DNA of 64,000 bases from Tenacibaculum agarivorans (GCF_001936575.1 NZ_MSMP01000008.1:141244-205243), one strand, 5' to 3'. Shown: positions 1 to 11,700, counted from the first letter of the stretch. Notes: generated by a model from the letters alone, not told the origin. Numbers and translations are program-made.

Positions 1-1
1 A

Positions 2-235
2 TATAATTTAGGTTTAATCTATAAAACAGATTGGGTTGATCTACATTCACAGATAGTGAATGCACATATTGAAGGAGAGATAAAATCAAATAATCCAATA
101 CTAAACTTTTTAGATGAAGATTATCTGTTTATGAGACATGGTTTTTATGAAACTAAACTGATATATAATTTGCCAGGAGGAAAAAAAGGCTCAGAAGCTT
201 TATTTAGATATAAAAACCCAAACAAGTTTAGATAA
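2..235 (+). CDS. C-terminal end of an unrecognised protein (cut by window edge)
   Basis: An open frame runs without interruption from the window edge to a TAA at 233-235, giving the last 77 residues of a protein whose start lies upstream. The tail ends in the basic, aromatic stretch LFRYKNPNKFR and contains the segment EDYLFMRHGFYETKLIY. No family was recognised. It lies only 26 bp before the next gene on the same strand, so it is probably the preceding member of the same surface-protein operon. The reading frame is seen directly; the operon membership is inferred from spacing. Confidence 0.55.
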   Translation, partial: YNLGLIYKTDWVDLHSQIVNAHIEGEIKSNNPILNFLDEDYLFMRHGFYETKLIYNLPGGKKGSEALFRYKNPNKFR

Positions 236-261
236 AATATAACTCCCTATTTAATTGTATT

Positions 262-2358
262 ATGAACATTAGAATATTATTCAGAAAGAAGTATCTAACA
301 ATTTTGTTAGTCTTGATAACTACACATGTTTTTGGACAAGAAAAGCAACAACAAACAGATCCAACAATACAAATTTTATCTAGAATACAAAAAGATAGAG
401 TGTTACTACGTTGGGCAGCAAGTACCCCTAGTGCTTGGAAGAAGACTAATAAAACTGGTTTTGTCTTAGAAAAATATGTGTTAGCTCGTGATGGCAAACG
501 CTTATCTAGCTTAGAGAAAGTTTGGACAAAACCAATAAAAGCTGATCCTTTAGAAACTTGGGAAGAACTAGTGAAAACTGATAATAATGCAGCTGTAATA
601 GCTCAAGCCATTTTCGGAGATAGTTTTTATGTAAGTGGAGGAAAAACTACTCAGTTGATGGATATTTATAACCTTTCCAATGAAATTACACAACGTTTTT
701 CTTTTTCATTGGTTGCAGCTGAAGCAAACTTTGAAGCAGCTAAAAAAGCGGGTTGGGGTTATGTTGATACAGAACTAAAAGCAAATGAAAAATATGTATA
801 TAAAATAAAGTCTGCTGTAACCTCAGAAAAACAATCGATCAAAGGAACAGCAGTTATTGTTTCTCTACAAGATTATCAAAAATTACCAGAACCCATAGAT
901 CTAAGAGGGATTTTTGGAGACAAAAGTGTTGTTTTAACTTGGGAATATGAGTTGTTTAAAAGAATATATACATCCTATAGTATAGAACGATCAGAGGATG
1001 GTGTAAACTTTAAAGCATTAAGTAAAGAACCGATTGTTAATTTAAACGATATTCCAAATGCTCCAGCAAAACGAATGTTTTATATTGATTCATTAGCATC
1101 AAATGATAAAACCTATTACTATCGTGTAAATGGAGTAACATCATTTGGAGAGAAAAGTGGATACTCTAAAGTAATCTCAGGAAAAGGAAGTCCTATTTTA
1201 CCTTACACACCTAGAATTACTGATGTAAAGCTTACAAAAAACGCTAATGAAGCAGCAATTTTTTGGGACTTTCCTAAAAAAGGAGAAGATATTATTCAAA
1301 AGTTTCAACTATTAATAGCCTCTAAAGATGAAGGTCCATATAAAATAGGAATGGATAATATTGGTGTTACTAAACGTAAACTTATAGTATCTCAGTTAGA
1401 TGCATCAAATTACATAAAAATAAAAGCAATTGGTAAAAATCCAAAACAGCAAAAAACCTCTTTTTCAACTCTAGTGCAACCTGTAGATACGATTCCACCT
1501 GCTGTGCCAATAGATCTGGAAGGAAAGATTGATAGTTTAGGTGTGGTTAGAGTTTCTTGGAAGCAAAATGAAGAAAGTGATTTATTAGGATATAGAATTT
1601 TTAGAGGATTTACTCAAGAAGAAGAACCATCACAAATTACAAAATCCCCTGTTGAAATCAATTCTTTTATTGACTCAGTAGAAGTTGAAAATTTAAATTC
1701 AAGAGTTTTCTATCAAGTAGTTGCCGTAGATAAACGATTTAATCACTCTGAAAAATCTTCAGTTTTAATTTTAGAAAAACCAGATGTAATTCCTCCAACA
1801 GCTCCTGTATTCTCAGACTATACTATAGAAGATGGGAAAATTCAATTACACTGGATTCGTTCTTCAGAAGAAGGAGAAGTAACTCATGAATTGATTAGAA
1901 AAGATCTAACAGACAACTCTGAATGGAATACTGTTTTTAAAACAAAAGATACCATACAACAGTTTGTGGATAAACAATTGCAAAATAATCATACATATAG
2001 ATACCATATACGTGCTATTGATAAAGTAGGATTACAATCAAAACCATCTACACCATTAACAATTCAAGCAGAAGTATCAGAAGTTATAACAGGTATAAAA
2101 GGTTTGAACTATATCGTGAATCGAGTAACCAATCAAATAGAACTTTTCTGGAGAGCTAATGAAAAAGAGATTTCAGAATATACTTTATATAAACAGTTAA
2201 AAGCAGATAAACCGAGTACTTGGCGTGTGTTGCCAAGTACTGTAAAAAAGGTAATAGATAAAGAAGTAAGTCCGAATGAGACTTATATCTATCATGTTAG
2301 AGCATCATTAGTAAATGGTGAATTTTCAAAAGTAAAAACGATTGAAGTAAAATTTTAG
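262..2358 (+). CDS. Secreted fibronectin type III repeat protein
   Basis: A 698-residue exported protein. Residues 1-25 form a signal peptide ending in HVFG before Gln26. The rest looks like a string of fibronectin type III modules, beginning at about residues 207, 315, 413, 508 and 605. Each has the expected hydrophobic-Trp strand (VVLTWEYE, VRVSWKQNE, IQLHWIRS) and a Y-x-Y/V-x-A-x-D ending such as YQVVAVDKR and YRYHIRAIDK. There is no T9SS sorting domain, so it may stay periplasmic or act as a structural partner. Only 3 bp separate it from the SprB-repeat gene downstream, indicating co-transcription. FN3 modules mediate protein contacts; the specific partner is unknown. Confidence 0.82.
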   Translation: MNIRILFRKKYLTILLVLITTHVFGQEKQQQTDPTIQILSRIQKDRVLLRWAASTPSAWKKTNKTGFVLEKYVLARDGKRLSSLEKVWTKPIKADPLETWEELVKTDNNAAVIAQAIFGDSFYVSGGKTTQLMDIYNLSNEITQRFSFSLVAAEANFEAAKKAGWGYVDTELKANEKYVYKIKSAVTSEKQSIKGTAVIVSLQDYQKLPEPIDLRGIFGDKSVVLTWEYELFKRIYTSYSIERSEDGVNFKALSKEPIVNLNDIPNAPAKRMFYIDSLASNDKTYYYRVNGVTSFGEKSGYSKVISGKGSPILPYTPRITDVKLTKNANEAAIFWDFPKKGEDIIQKFQLLIASKDEGPYKIGMDNIGVTKRKLIVSQLDASNYIKIKAIGKNPKQQKTSFSTLVQPVDTIPPAVPIDLEGKIDSLGVVRVSWKQNEESDLLGYRIFRGFTQEEEPSQITKSPVEINSFIDSVEVENLNSRVFYQVVAVDKRFNHSEKSSVLILEKPDVIPPTAPVFSDYTIEDGKIQLHWIRSSEEGEVTHELIRKDLTDNSEWNTVFKTKDTIQQFVDKQLQNNHTYRYHIRAIDKVGLQSKPSTPLTIQAEVSEVITGIKGLNYIVNRVTNQIELFWRANEKEISEYTLYKQLKADKPSTWRVLPSTVKKVIDKEVSPNETYIYHVRASLVNGEFSKVKTIEVKF

Positions 2359-2361
2359 AAG

Positions 2362-5300
2362 ATGAGAAAGATCATAAAAATAATCATAGTCATACAAATC
2401 TTTTTCTCTAGTATTCATTTTATAAATGGGCAGGAGTCTTACTATGAGTTAGATATTACAGGCTATGTAGGTGATGGAGGGAGAAGTTGTGGTACTCAGA
2501 GAGGATTACAATGGATTGAGTTAGTTTATGAAAATGGAGCAAGAGATACGTATTTTAATCCTGGTATTTATGAAAACAGAGCATTAGTTACTCCAAGAGT
2601 TAAATTTTACAGGAATAATAGAATAATACAAATAAGATTTCATACTAATAGTAGATATAGAGACTTTGGGTGTAAATCAAGGAGAAGTACTTTAAATCTT
2701 AATATTTCAAATTTAGATTGTACAAACCATTCATTTGATTTTTCTGCTTCGGGATTGACAGTGGCAGGTAATGCAAAAGTAGTTATTAAACCAATAATAA
2801 AACTAAGAGATCCTGGGGCAAATAATAATTTTGGATCAAATGATTATATAAATATCGCAGGAGGAACTGGGGTAGATAATGGTCGTTACTTTTGGGAATA
2901 TTCATTTAGATCATTTGGTAGTTATAATTTATTACCTAGTTATACATGGAGAAATAATAATCTAAGAGTAAGAGGTCTAGATTTCCTTAATGAAGCTAGA
3001 GATCATGGTAAATTGGTGTATTTCAGAGTAAATACATACTGTAATAGTTCTGTTTCAAATCCTGTAGCATATCGCTTTCTCAGAGACGCGCCAAGATTTG
3101 TGTCCTCCCAAAGCGATAATACCAAATGTTATGGTACAAATGATGGAAAAGTAAAGTTAACTTTTGATAGACGATTATCGCCAGGCGAAACCTTAAGTTT
3201 AACAAGTACAAATCCTAATTTTCCAGGCACACATGTGAATTTAACATCAGCTGATTTTGATAGTAGTAATGCTATAACTATTGAAGGTTTAGCTCCAGGA
3301 ACGTATCCAATTAGAATGGTAGGTTTTTATAGAGGATTTAACACCTTTATTAATACTTCCGATCATAGGAGAACAATAACTATAAACCGCCCAGATCCTG
3401 TTGAGTTTTTTTTGAATAAAACTGATGTATTTTGTCATGGAGGAGCTGACGGTGCAGTAAAGATTTCAGCAAAAGGAGGCCGAAGTGGAGTTTTTCAATA
3501 TACGTTTAAGGAAGTGAATGATACAAGTCCTATACAAGATAGTGATTGGAAAACCTTTACAAATTCTGGAGTATGGCCTTATTATCAAGTAGCCGAAGTT
3601 GTAGAAAATTTAAAAGAAGGAAAGTATAAAGTTAGCGTTAGAGATGCTAATGGTTGTGAAGCTAAGGAAGTAAAAAGAGATGGTGCTGGCCGTATTATAG
3701 GGATTAATCCTATTGTTAATAAGGAAATAGAAGTTAAGCAACCCGATAAGCCGTTACGTATTGAACTTACCAGTGGAGGAACAATAAATCCAAGTGGTTT
3801 TGGGTTTTCAGATGGTCAGATTGTGGCTCATGTTACCGGAGGTACTCCTTTAGGAGGAGGGAAATATAACTATACTTGGACGCACGAAAAAAATGGTGTG
3901 CTAACCACATGGACCAATTTTAAAGAAGAAATAGTTTCAGGTGAAGAAGGATGGTTTATTACATTAGAAAATGCCATTGATGGTAAGTATTCATTAACAG
4001 TAACTGATGAAAACTTTAGTGGAGCAACGAACAAAGGAGGATGTAACGCTAATATAGAAGTAACATTAACAGAACCCAATGAGTTAACCGTAACAATTCA
4101 GAAAACAAATGCTATTTCGTGTAATCCTAATAATACTTTTGGTGATACCGCAGATGATGGTGAATTAACAGCTATTGCTGATGGAGGAATTCCATTTGAC
4201 CCTTTACTTGATGGAAAATATAAATATGAGTACACTTGGAAGAAAAAAGATGCTTCAGGGAACTATCAAGTTATACCAGGAGAAAACGGAAATGTACTTA
4301 GTATGCAAGAAACAGGAGAGTATGCGGTAAACATTAAAGATCAAAATGGAGTTATTGTAGGTACTTATGTTAACAATATTTTAGATAAAGCAAATGATGC
4401 TACCTATAATCTAACACCACCAGATTTACTAAAAATAGAATATACCAAACAAAATGTATTTTGTTATCAAGGTACAGATGGATCAATTGATGTCACAATT
4501 ACAGGAGGAACAGGAGCATATACCGTAAAATGGAGTAATAACAAAACTACAGAAGATATAGATGGACTTATTGCTGGTAGTTATATGATTAAGGTAACAG
4601 ATGATAAAGGTTGTCAAGCAGAAAAAACCATACAAATAGAAGAGCCAAAAGAACCGTTAAAAATAGTCTATAGTTTTTTTGAGCCTACATTTGCGGGTGC
4701 TACAAACGGTTGGTTAGAGGCTACAATCACTGGAGGAACACCTTTAGATACTGATGAATACACATATTTCTGGAAAGATAGTAATGGTAATAATTTAAAC
4801 GGGCAAGTAAGTTCTAGTGTTACAAGCGCTGGAAATGTATTGACATTAACAGGGTTAGGAGAAGGTGAGTACTATCTGACTATCCAAGATAAAAATTACC
4901 CATTAGCTACAGATAAGCCTAGTTGTACCATTATTGAAAGCGAATATATATTAGATGATCCAGAACCATTGGAAGCCATTATACAGATACAGAAACCTAT
5001 ATCTTGTAGTGGAACCAATATTTATGGAGATCCCTATACCGATGGGGTGTTGGAAGTGTTAGCTTCTGGAGGGATAAAATTACAGCCCAATCAGAATAAT
5101 GGATTATCGTATTATTATACTTGGAAAAAAGAAACAAGTCCTGGAGTGTGGACAGTTCTACCTTTACAAACTACAAACATTGCTTCGGGGCTAGGAGAAG
5201 GAAATTATGCAGTAAATATAAAAGATGCTAACGGTATTGTATTAGGAGAATATCAAAATAATGTTTTAGTACAAGAAAAAGATATTACTCAAAGTATCAA

Positions 5301-7398
5301 AGAACCAGAATTATTAGAAGTAGAAATAAAGAAACAAAATGCATATTGTATTGGCGGTAGTGATGGTTGGATTGAAGCTAAAGCAATAGGAGGAACAGCT
5401 CCGTATACTTTTGAATGGGAAGATGGAAGAAAAACTCCTAGAATAAATGATTTATCACAAGGGTTTTATAAATTGATAATAACTGACAAGAGAGGGTGTA
5501 GAGTTGAAGTAGAGGTGCCTATCGAAGAACCTAAAGAACCACTGAAAATTACGTTCTCTGAATTTGCAACACCTTCCACTAAAGATGCTTCTAATGGATG
5601 GATAAAAGCAATTGTTGAAGGAGGAACACCTGATACGTTAGGAGCATATACCTATTATTGGCAAGATGAATCAGGGAATTTATTAAATGCACAAACAGTA
5701 GCCCAATTCATCAATAATACATATGAAATTACTTTAAATACAATACCTAAAGGAAAGTATTATTTAACCATAGAAGATGCGAATTACAATATAGCAACAA
5801 CTAAGGAAGGATGTACTCATATTGATGAAGAATTTATTTTATATGATCCAATAGAAGCTACAATTAGTGTTGAAACACCAATTTCTTGTAATCAGAATAA
5901 TGTATTTAACAATCCGTTTTCAGATGGAGCGCTAAAGGTTGAAGTAACTGGAGGTTTACCTTTTGCTTCGGGGAATCCTTATGTATACACATGGAAAAAA
6001 CAAAATAGTGCAGGGGTGTATGAAGATTTAGGAGTAGACAGCCTAGTAGTTTCTGGTATCTCTGAAGGTAATTATGCAGTAAATGTAGAAGATAGTAGAG
6101 GTGTAATTATTGGAGAGTATAACAGTCTTAATTTAATTAAACCTTCAGATGAGTTATTTGCTTTTAAAGAACCAGAGCTATTAACTGTTTCATTAACTGC
6201 TACAGAGATTTCTTGTGAAGCAGGAAACAACGGAACAGCAACTGTTACAATTTTTGGAGGAATTCCACCTTATGATATTCAATGGTCTAATGGAGATATT
6301 ACTGAAACAGCAACAAATTTAATAGCTACGAATTATGTAGTATTTGTTACTGATGCAAGAGGTTGCCAAGCAACAGGTAATATTACACTAACTCCGCCTG
6401 GTGGTTTAAAAATAGAACCGATAGTAAAGAAAGATCCAACCTGTTTTAATGGGAGCGACGGTGAAATTCAATTGCAAATTTCAGGAGGAGTAACGCCATA
6501 CACATATTCTTGGGATACAGGAGAAACTACAACATCAATTTCAAATTTAGAAAAAGGATCTTATAGCTTTTCTTTAGAAGATGCTAAAGGGTGTAAAGCT
6601 TTTGTAGAATTTATATTAGAAGATCCAGAGGAAATTATAATTGATTTAGGAGAAGATAAAACGCTGTGCAATAATCAATCTTTTGTTCTAAATGGAAGTA
6701 TAAATGATGCCAATGCTACCTATGTATGGACCTCTGATAAAGGGTTTACAAGTACAGATGCTGAAGTTACTGTAACTGAAGGAGGAACCTATACTGTTAC
6801 AGCTACTTCTAAAGAAGGGTGTACAGCAACTGATACAATTACTATTTCTTATAGTAATCTTGATATTGATGCAGAACTAATTATGTCTTCTCAAGCTTTT
6901 GTGAATGAAGAAGTAGTAATTTTTAATGGGAGTAATCATAGTCCAGAATCCTTTGAGTGGATCTTACCAGATAATATCACATTAGTAGAAGAAAGATCCA
7001 ACTCAATTGTTGTAAAATTTACAACTGCTGATAGTTATGAAATAGGACTGACTTCTAAACAAGGAGAATGTTTTCAAACTACATATAAAACTATTGTAAT
7101 TGAAGAAACAGATGTGATTATAGATGACGATAATAAAGATTTACCTTTTATAGAATCGTTTACCATTTCTCCAAATCCAAACTCTGGTGTATTTACCTCT
7201 TATGTAAAACTAGCAGATCCAAGTAAAATTTCGATACGAATATTCAATTTACACGGTGAATTGATGAAGAAAAGCGAAATGCCTGAAATCATAGACGAAC
7301 ACGAAACAAAATTTAATGTTCCAATGTCATCAGGTATGTATATCGTGGTCTTAGAAACACCAAAACAAACTCAGGTAAGAAGAATGATTGTAAAGTAA
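2362..7398 (+). CDS. Giant SprB-repeat surface protein with T9SS type A sorting domain
   Basis: A 1678-residue protein with an N-terminal signal peptide (residues 1-23, ending FINGQ). About a dozen SprB-type modules fill residues 270 to 1440, each recognisable by a Cys-x-x-G-x-D/N-G start and a GG turn (CHGGADGAVKISAKGG, CYQGTDGSIDVTITGG, CFNGSDGEIQLQISGG). SprB is the T9SS-delivered gliding adhesin of Flavobacterium. An Ig-like segment (about 1445-1515) and a T9SS type A C-terminal domain (about 1605-1678, starting SPNPNSGVF and ending in a basic MIVK) follow. This indicates export across the outer membrane and surface attachment. The modules form a higher-order super-repeat with a period near 290-340 residues. 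The gene is 3 bp downstream of the FN3 gene. Confidence 0.88.
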   Translation: MRKIIKIIIVIQIFFSSIHFINGQESYYELDITGYVGDGGRSCGTQRGLQWIELVYENGARDTYFNPGIYENRALVTPRVKFYRNNRIIQIRFHTNSRYRDFGCKSRRSTLNLNISNLDCTNHSFDFSASGLTVAGNAKVVIKPIIKLRDPGANNNFGSNDYINIAGGTGVDNGRYFWEYSFRSFGSYNLLPSYTWRNNNLRVRGLDFLNEARDHGKLVYFRVNTYCNSSVSNPVAYRFLRDAPRFVSSQSDNTKCYGTNDGKVKLTFDRRLSPGETLSLTSTNPNFPGTHVNLTSADFDSSNAITIEGLAPGTYPIRMVGFYRGFNTFINTSDHRRTITINRPDPVEFFLNKTDVFCHGGADGAVKISAKGGRSGVFQYTFKEVNDTSPIQDSDWKTFTNSGVWPYYQVAEVVENLKEGKYKVSVRDANGCEAKEVKRDGAGRIIGINPIVNKEIEVKQPDKPLRIELTSGGTINPSGFGFSDGQIVAHVTGGTPLGGGKYNYTWTHEKNGVLTTWTNFKEEIVSGEEGWFITLENAIDGKYSLTVTDENFSGATNKGGCNANIEVTLTEPNELTVTIQKTNAISCNPNNTFGDTADDGELTAIADGGIPFDPLLDGKYKYEYTWKKKDASGNYQVIPGENGNVLSMQETGEYAVNIKDQNGVIVGTYVNNILDKANDATYNLTPPDLLKIEYTKQNVFCYQGTDGSIDVTITGGTGAYTVKWSNNKTTEDIDGLIAGSYMIKVTDDKGCQAEKTIQIEEPKEPLKIVYSFFEPTFAGATNGWLEATITGGTPLDTDEYTYFWKDSNGNNLNGQVSSSVTSAGNVLTLTGLGEGEYYLTIQDKNYPLATDKPSCTIIESEYILDDPEPLEAIIQIQKPISCSGTNIYGDPYTDGVLEVLASGGIKLQPNQNNGLSYYYTWKKETSPGVWTVLPLQTTNIASGLGEGNYAVNIKDANGIVLGEYQNNVLVQEKDITQSIKEPELLEVEIKKQNAYCIGGSDGWIEAKAIGGTAPYTFEWEDGRKTPRINDLSQGFYKLIITDKRGCRVEVEVPIEEPKEPLKITFSEFATPSTKDASNGWIKAIVEGGTPDTLGAYTYYWQDESGNLLNAQTVAQFINNTYEITLNTIPKGKYYLTIEDANYNIATTKEGCTHIDEEFILYDPIEATISVETPISCNQNNVFNNPFSDGALKVEVTGGLPFASGNPYVYTWKKQNSAGVYEDLGVDSLVVSGISEGNYAVNVEDSRGVIIGEYNSLNLIKPSDELFAFKEPELLTVSLTATEISCEAGNNGTATVTIFGGIPPYDIQWSNGDITETATNLIATNYVVFVTDARGCQATGNITLTPPGGLKIEPIVKKDPTCFNGSDGEIQLQISGGVTPYTYSWDTGETTTSISNLEKGSYSFSLEDAKGCKAFVEFILEDPEEIIIDLGEDKTLCNNQSFVLNGSINDANATYVWTSDKGFTSTDAEVTVTEGGTYTVTATSKEGCTATDTITISYSNLDIDAELIMSSQAFVNEEVVIFNGSNHSPESFEWILPDNITLVEERSNSIVVKFTTADSYEIGLTSKQGECFQTTYKTIVIEETDVIIDDDNKDLPFIESFTISPNPNSGVFTSYVKLADPSKISIRIFNLHGELMKKSEMPEIIDEHETKFNVPMSSGMYIVVLETPKQTQVRRMIVK

Positions 7399-7403
7399 AC
7401 GAA

Positions 7404-8774
7404 ATGAAAATAGAATCACTTAAACTTAAAATTTTTGTCTTCATTTTAGTGAGTGTAGTCATCACTTCATGTTATGAGGAAACTGCCATTACGGTAAATT
7501 CTGTATTTGATATTACTTATGTAAATGGAGATCAATCTGTACCAGTAGGGATTAAAATATCAAATAAAACAGAAGGCGCAGATCAATACGAATGGACTTT
7601 TGAAGGAGGGAATGTAACTTCTTCAACAGAAAAAAATCCACGAACTATTATTTATAATGAAGCGGGGACCTATAAAATAGTATTAAAAGCTAGTAATATA
7701 GATGGAGAAGAAGATGTTTTTGAAAAAGAAATTACAGTTTTAGAAGCTATAGATATTAACTTTTCAATAGCAGTTATAGAGAATAGTTTTTCTCCTGTAA
7801 CAGTGAAGATTACGAATGAAACTGTGGGGAATGATTTAACATATGTATGGAGTTTTGAAGGAGGTGTACCAGCAACTTCATCAAAGAAAACTCCAGATAA
7901 TATAACTTTCACTTCAGTGGGAATGCATCAAATTCAACTAAAGGTTTCCAATGGTTTTGAAACACTAGAAAAAACACAAACCATTGAGGTATTACCACCA
8001 CTTCTTGTTGATTTTGATTGGGAACTAGATACTTTTGATGATGATTCGCAAGCTCCAGTAAATATTACCTTAACGAATAAATCAGTCAGTGCAACGTCTT
8101 TTTTATGGACTTTCACGGGAGGTAGCCCAACGACAAGTACAGTAGAAAATCCTAAAGTACTTTTTTCAACACCAGGAGAACATACAATAAAATTAGAGGC
8201 ATCTAACGGAAAAGAAACGAAATCATTTAGTACTACAATTACCATTTTACCAGACACAAATCTTCGAATTTTTGAAGATGTTCAATTAGGAATAAATATA
8301 GCACATAATACCAATTCGATTGGGGCATTTTTTTCAAGTGAATTAAGAAAAACATTAACAGCTAATGAAGTTACAGCAACCAATGGAAGTATAATTGATC
8401 TTGCATTTTTAGGCTTAAATAACACATTTAGTTTTAACAAATTTGTAAGTCCAACTGAAGTGAATACGAATGGTTTTGTAGCGATACCAAACGCTTCCAA
8501 AACAAAATATATCAATTCTATAGAAAATTGTAATTGTGGGATTAGCTTTTCAGAAGCACAATTTAATGCAATGATAAACGATCAACCTTTACAAAGTTTA
8601 ACCTTAACAGAAACTCCTGAAGGATTATTGCATTTTGATAATACTACAGTTCCTCGGATTGTGTTATTTCAAACACAAGATGGAAGAAAAGGAGCGATAA
8701 AAATTAAGCAATTCGTGGAGGGTGACAACAACTCACATATTATTTGCGACATAAAAATTCAAAAATTGCCGTAA
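7404..8774 (+). CDS. PKD-domain lipoprotein
   Basis: A 456-residue predicted lipoprotein: hydrophobic signal segment followed by a lipobox ending in Cys23 (VITSC). Three PKD domains follow at about residues 35-110, 115-196 and 203-283, each with the typical Y/F-x-W-x-F-x-GG core (YEWTFEGGN, YVWSFEGGV, FLWTFTGGS) and the closing G-x-Y/H-x-I-x-L-K-A/V-S-N. Residues 285-456 form an unrecognised C-terminal region with a CNCG motif near residue 377. PKD modules are usual in Bacteroidetes surface proteins and mediate binding. It is 5 bp after the SprB-repeat gene and 1 bp before the giant toxin-like gene, so it belongs to the same operon. Function inferred only as a surface-complex component. Confidence 0.8.
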   Translation: MKIESLKLKIFVFILVSVVITSCYEETAITVNSVFDITYVNGDQSVPVGIKISNKTEGADQYEWTFEGGNVTSSTEKNPRTIIYNEAGTYKIVLKASNIDGEEDVFEKEITVLEAIDINFSIAVIENSFSPVTVKITNETVGNDLTYVWSFEGGVPATSSKKTPDNITFTSVGMHQIQLKVSNGFETLEKTQTIEVLPPLLVDFDWELDTFDDDSQAPVNITLTNKSVSATSFLWTFTGGSPTTSTVENPKVLFSTPGEHTIKLEASNGKETKSFSTTITILPDTNLRIFEDVQLGINIAHNTNSIGAFFSSELRKTLTANEVTATNGSIIDLAFLGLNNTFSFNKFVSPTEVNTNGFVAIPNASKTKYINSIENCNCGISFSEAQFNAMINDQPLQSLTLTETPEGLLHFDNTTVPRIVLFQTQDGRKGAIKIKQFVEGDNNSHIICDIKIQKLP

Positions 8775-8775
8775 C

Positions 8776-11700
8776 ATGAAAACACTAATCAACCTCATTA
8801 TAAAATCATGCTTTTTAATGTTGTGTATTACTATTAATGCACAACGATACCCTGTACAAGTTACACAAACCATCATACCACCGTACTCTTCAAGATTGAG
8901 TGATTATACTACGGCCACAAATGTGAAGTTAAGATTAGACTTGTTACTTACAGATGTAGTTTTAAATAATCGACAAGTACGTTTAAGATTACGTATTAAA
9001 GGAAATGGTTTCGATATACGATCTAGAGAGGTGGTTTCTGGAGGCCCACAAATATTTTTAAATGGAGGTGTTTTACAGCAATTTACCAATTTAGACTTAA
9101 GTGCGTATTTTCAACTTAATAATTTAGTAGGAATTTCTCCGCAAGATTATAATAAACCGTTGCCCGAAGGAGTGTATAGTATTTGTTGGGAAGTATATGA
9201 TGTTATCACAAATCAACAAATTAATAATCCAGCTACGGGATGTTCAGATGTATTTATCATTTTAAATGATCCTCCTTTTTTAAATCTACCTTTTAGAGGA
9301 GATCAATTGGTAGCTAAGGATCCTATGAATATTATTTTTCAATGGACACCTAGACATGTAAATGCAACTAATGTAAGCTACGATTTTGAGTTGCGAGAAA
9401 TATGGGATCGTAATGTGGATCCACAAGCTGCTTTTCTGGCTTCACCAAATTACTACACAGAAACGCTTAGAACTACTACCTTACTGTATGATATTAGTAA
9501 ACCTGTTTTATTACCAAAAAAAATGTATGGTTGGAGAGTAAGAGCAAAATCTCTTACTGGAATTTCAGAAAATTCAATCTTTAAAAATAATGGTTATAGT
9601 GAAATCTATTATTTTACCTATACCAATAAATGTGATGCACCTACCTTTATTTTATCTGAAGCATTAAATAGTAGTGGGGTTAAAATTACTTGGCAAGGAA
9701 ACTTTGAACATCGAAAATTTCATGTTCAATATAAAAGAGAAGATATTCCTGATGCTGAATGGTTTGATGTATATACATATAACAATCAAGCTCAAATATC
9801 AAACTTAAAAGAAGGAAAAACATATCTCTTTAGAGTAGGAGGTTCATGTAATGAATTAAACGATTTTCAACAAGTTTATTCGTATAGCCCCATCAGTCAG
9901 TTTACTATGCCAAGAAAGGAAGAGGTCGCAACTTATAATTGTGGGATAATTCCTGAAATTGATATAAAAAACTTTGAGCCTCTCCAAAATATAGGAGTGA
10001 ATGAAACCTTTACTGCAGGGGATTTTCCGATTACAATTAAACAAATTCAAGGAGGAAATGGTGTTTTTTCAGGAAAAGGATTTATCGTTGTTCCTTATTT
10101 AGCAGATACTAAGATTGCCGTTACGTTTTCATCAATAAAAATTAACGATAATTATCAATTAGTTGATGGAGTGATCAAAACTACATACGATCCTACTTGG
10201 GGAGGTGTCAGTGATGTAAACGATGCTTTTGTCGGAAACGACGGAACTGTACAGACAAATACCGTAGACTTTGTTATAGCCGATGTTCAAGTAGATCCGA
10301 ATGGCGATGTTATAGTTATAGGGATCAATGGAGAAATAGTAGAATTACCTGGGGGACAAGATCAAGTAATTACAGATGCTAATGGACAAACATGGACCGT
10401 AGATGAAGAAGGTAATGTAACGCAAACAGGGGAAGTAGCAGAAGGAGGTGCAACTAATTCACAAAATACCAATGGCGTAAATAATCAAGGAGAAGCCATT
10501 GCTATTACTGCTGAAGGAGTAGTAGTAACATTTGAAAATGCTTCAGATAGTATCTATGGTTTTGATGCTTATGATAAGTCAGATGAAGCAACAGAAGGCT
10601 TGTATAAAAAGTTAAATGATAACTATTATATTCCATACAAAGCTGTAGCGAATGGAAAAACAGATAGAGTTATAGCGAATTTAGCAATTACTGATGCTAA
10701 AGTAAAGCCGCAAGACATCATATTTAAAACTAAAGATGGTGTTGCAATTAAAAAAGTGGATAGTACATCAACTTCTTATACTTTAGAGTTACAAGGAACT
10801 TTTTCAGATGTAAGTATAGAAACACAGGCGTTAATTAAACAAAAAGAAAAGTATGAGGTAGCAGGAGCTTTTATTCAATATCATGCTGAAATTAAAGAAG
10901 TAGCTGTTACACTAGTAAATACATCAAATAGTAGTACTCGAAAAATTAAGGAATCACTCCAAACTATTTATGAAAAAGCATTAGTAAAGTTAGATATTAA
11001 AGAAATCAATGATTTTACAAATGATTTAGAAAGTATTGTTTCAGGTAATACGATTACTAGTGGAGAAAGTGGTTTTCTAGAAAAATACACTGATCAACAA
11101 AAGCAGATCAATAAAGCATTAAAAGACCGTAAAGATTTTAATCAAAGTGCATATTATCTAATTCTAACAGATAAAAAATCATCAACAAGTGGAGAAAAAG
11201 GATTTATGCCTTTAGGAAAACAGTTTGGTTATATCTATATGGGAAATGGTGCTAGCGAGGAAACTGTAGCTCATGAATTAGGGCATGGAGCTTTTCAGTT
11301 AAAACATCCTTTCTCTCCTAAAAGTTATGGTTATGATGAAGCTACTATAAGCTGGTTGTTAGATTATAATGGAGGAGATAAAATACCTTATGTACATTGG
11401 AAAGAAATTCATAATCCGAAGCTACGTTTTGGAATTTTTGATAAAGATGAAGATGCGCAAAGTGTTACAACCACAATGCCTATTGAATTGTCAATTAATA
11501 AAAAGAAATACAATGGTAAATATTACTATGGATACTTAACACCTTCTGGAGAACGAATTATTTTATCTCAAGACTATAGACCTATTTTTTTCCATGGAAT
11601 AGCAGATGATACTTATAATAATGTAGTTGCGGGTACATTAATAGGGTTCAAGAAGAAATTTAAAAATATTGAAGGCAAAGTAGAAGAGATAAAGTATAGA

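Noticed and set aside
228..497. Open frame on the minus strand (89 residues) over the start of the FN3 gene
   Set aside because: It overlaps the signal peptide region of a clear exported protein, has no recognisable domain and no promoter; a shadow frame.
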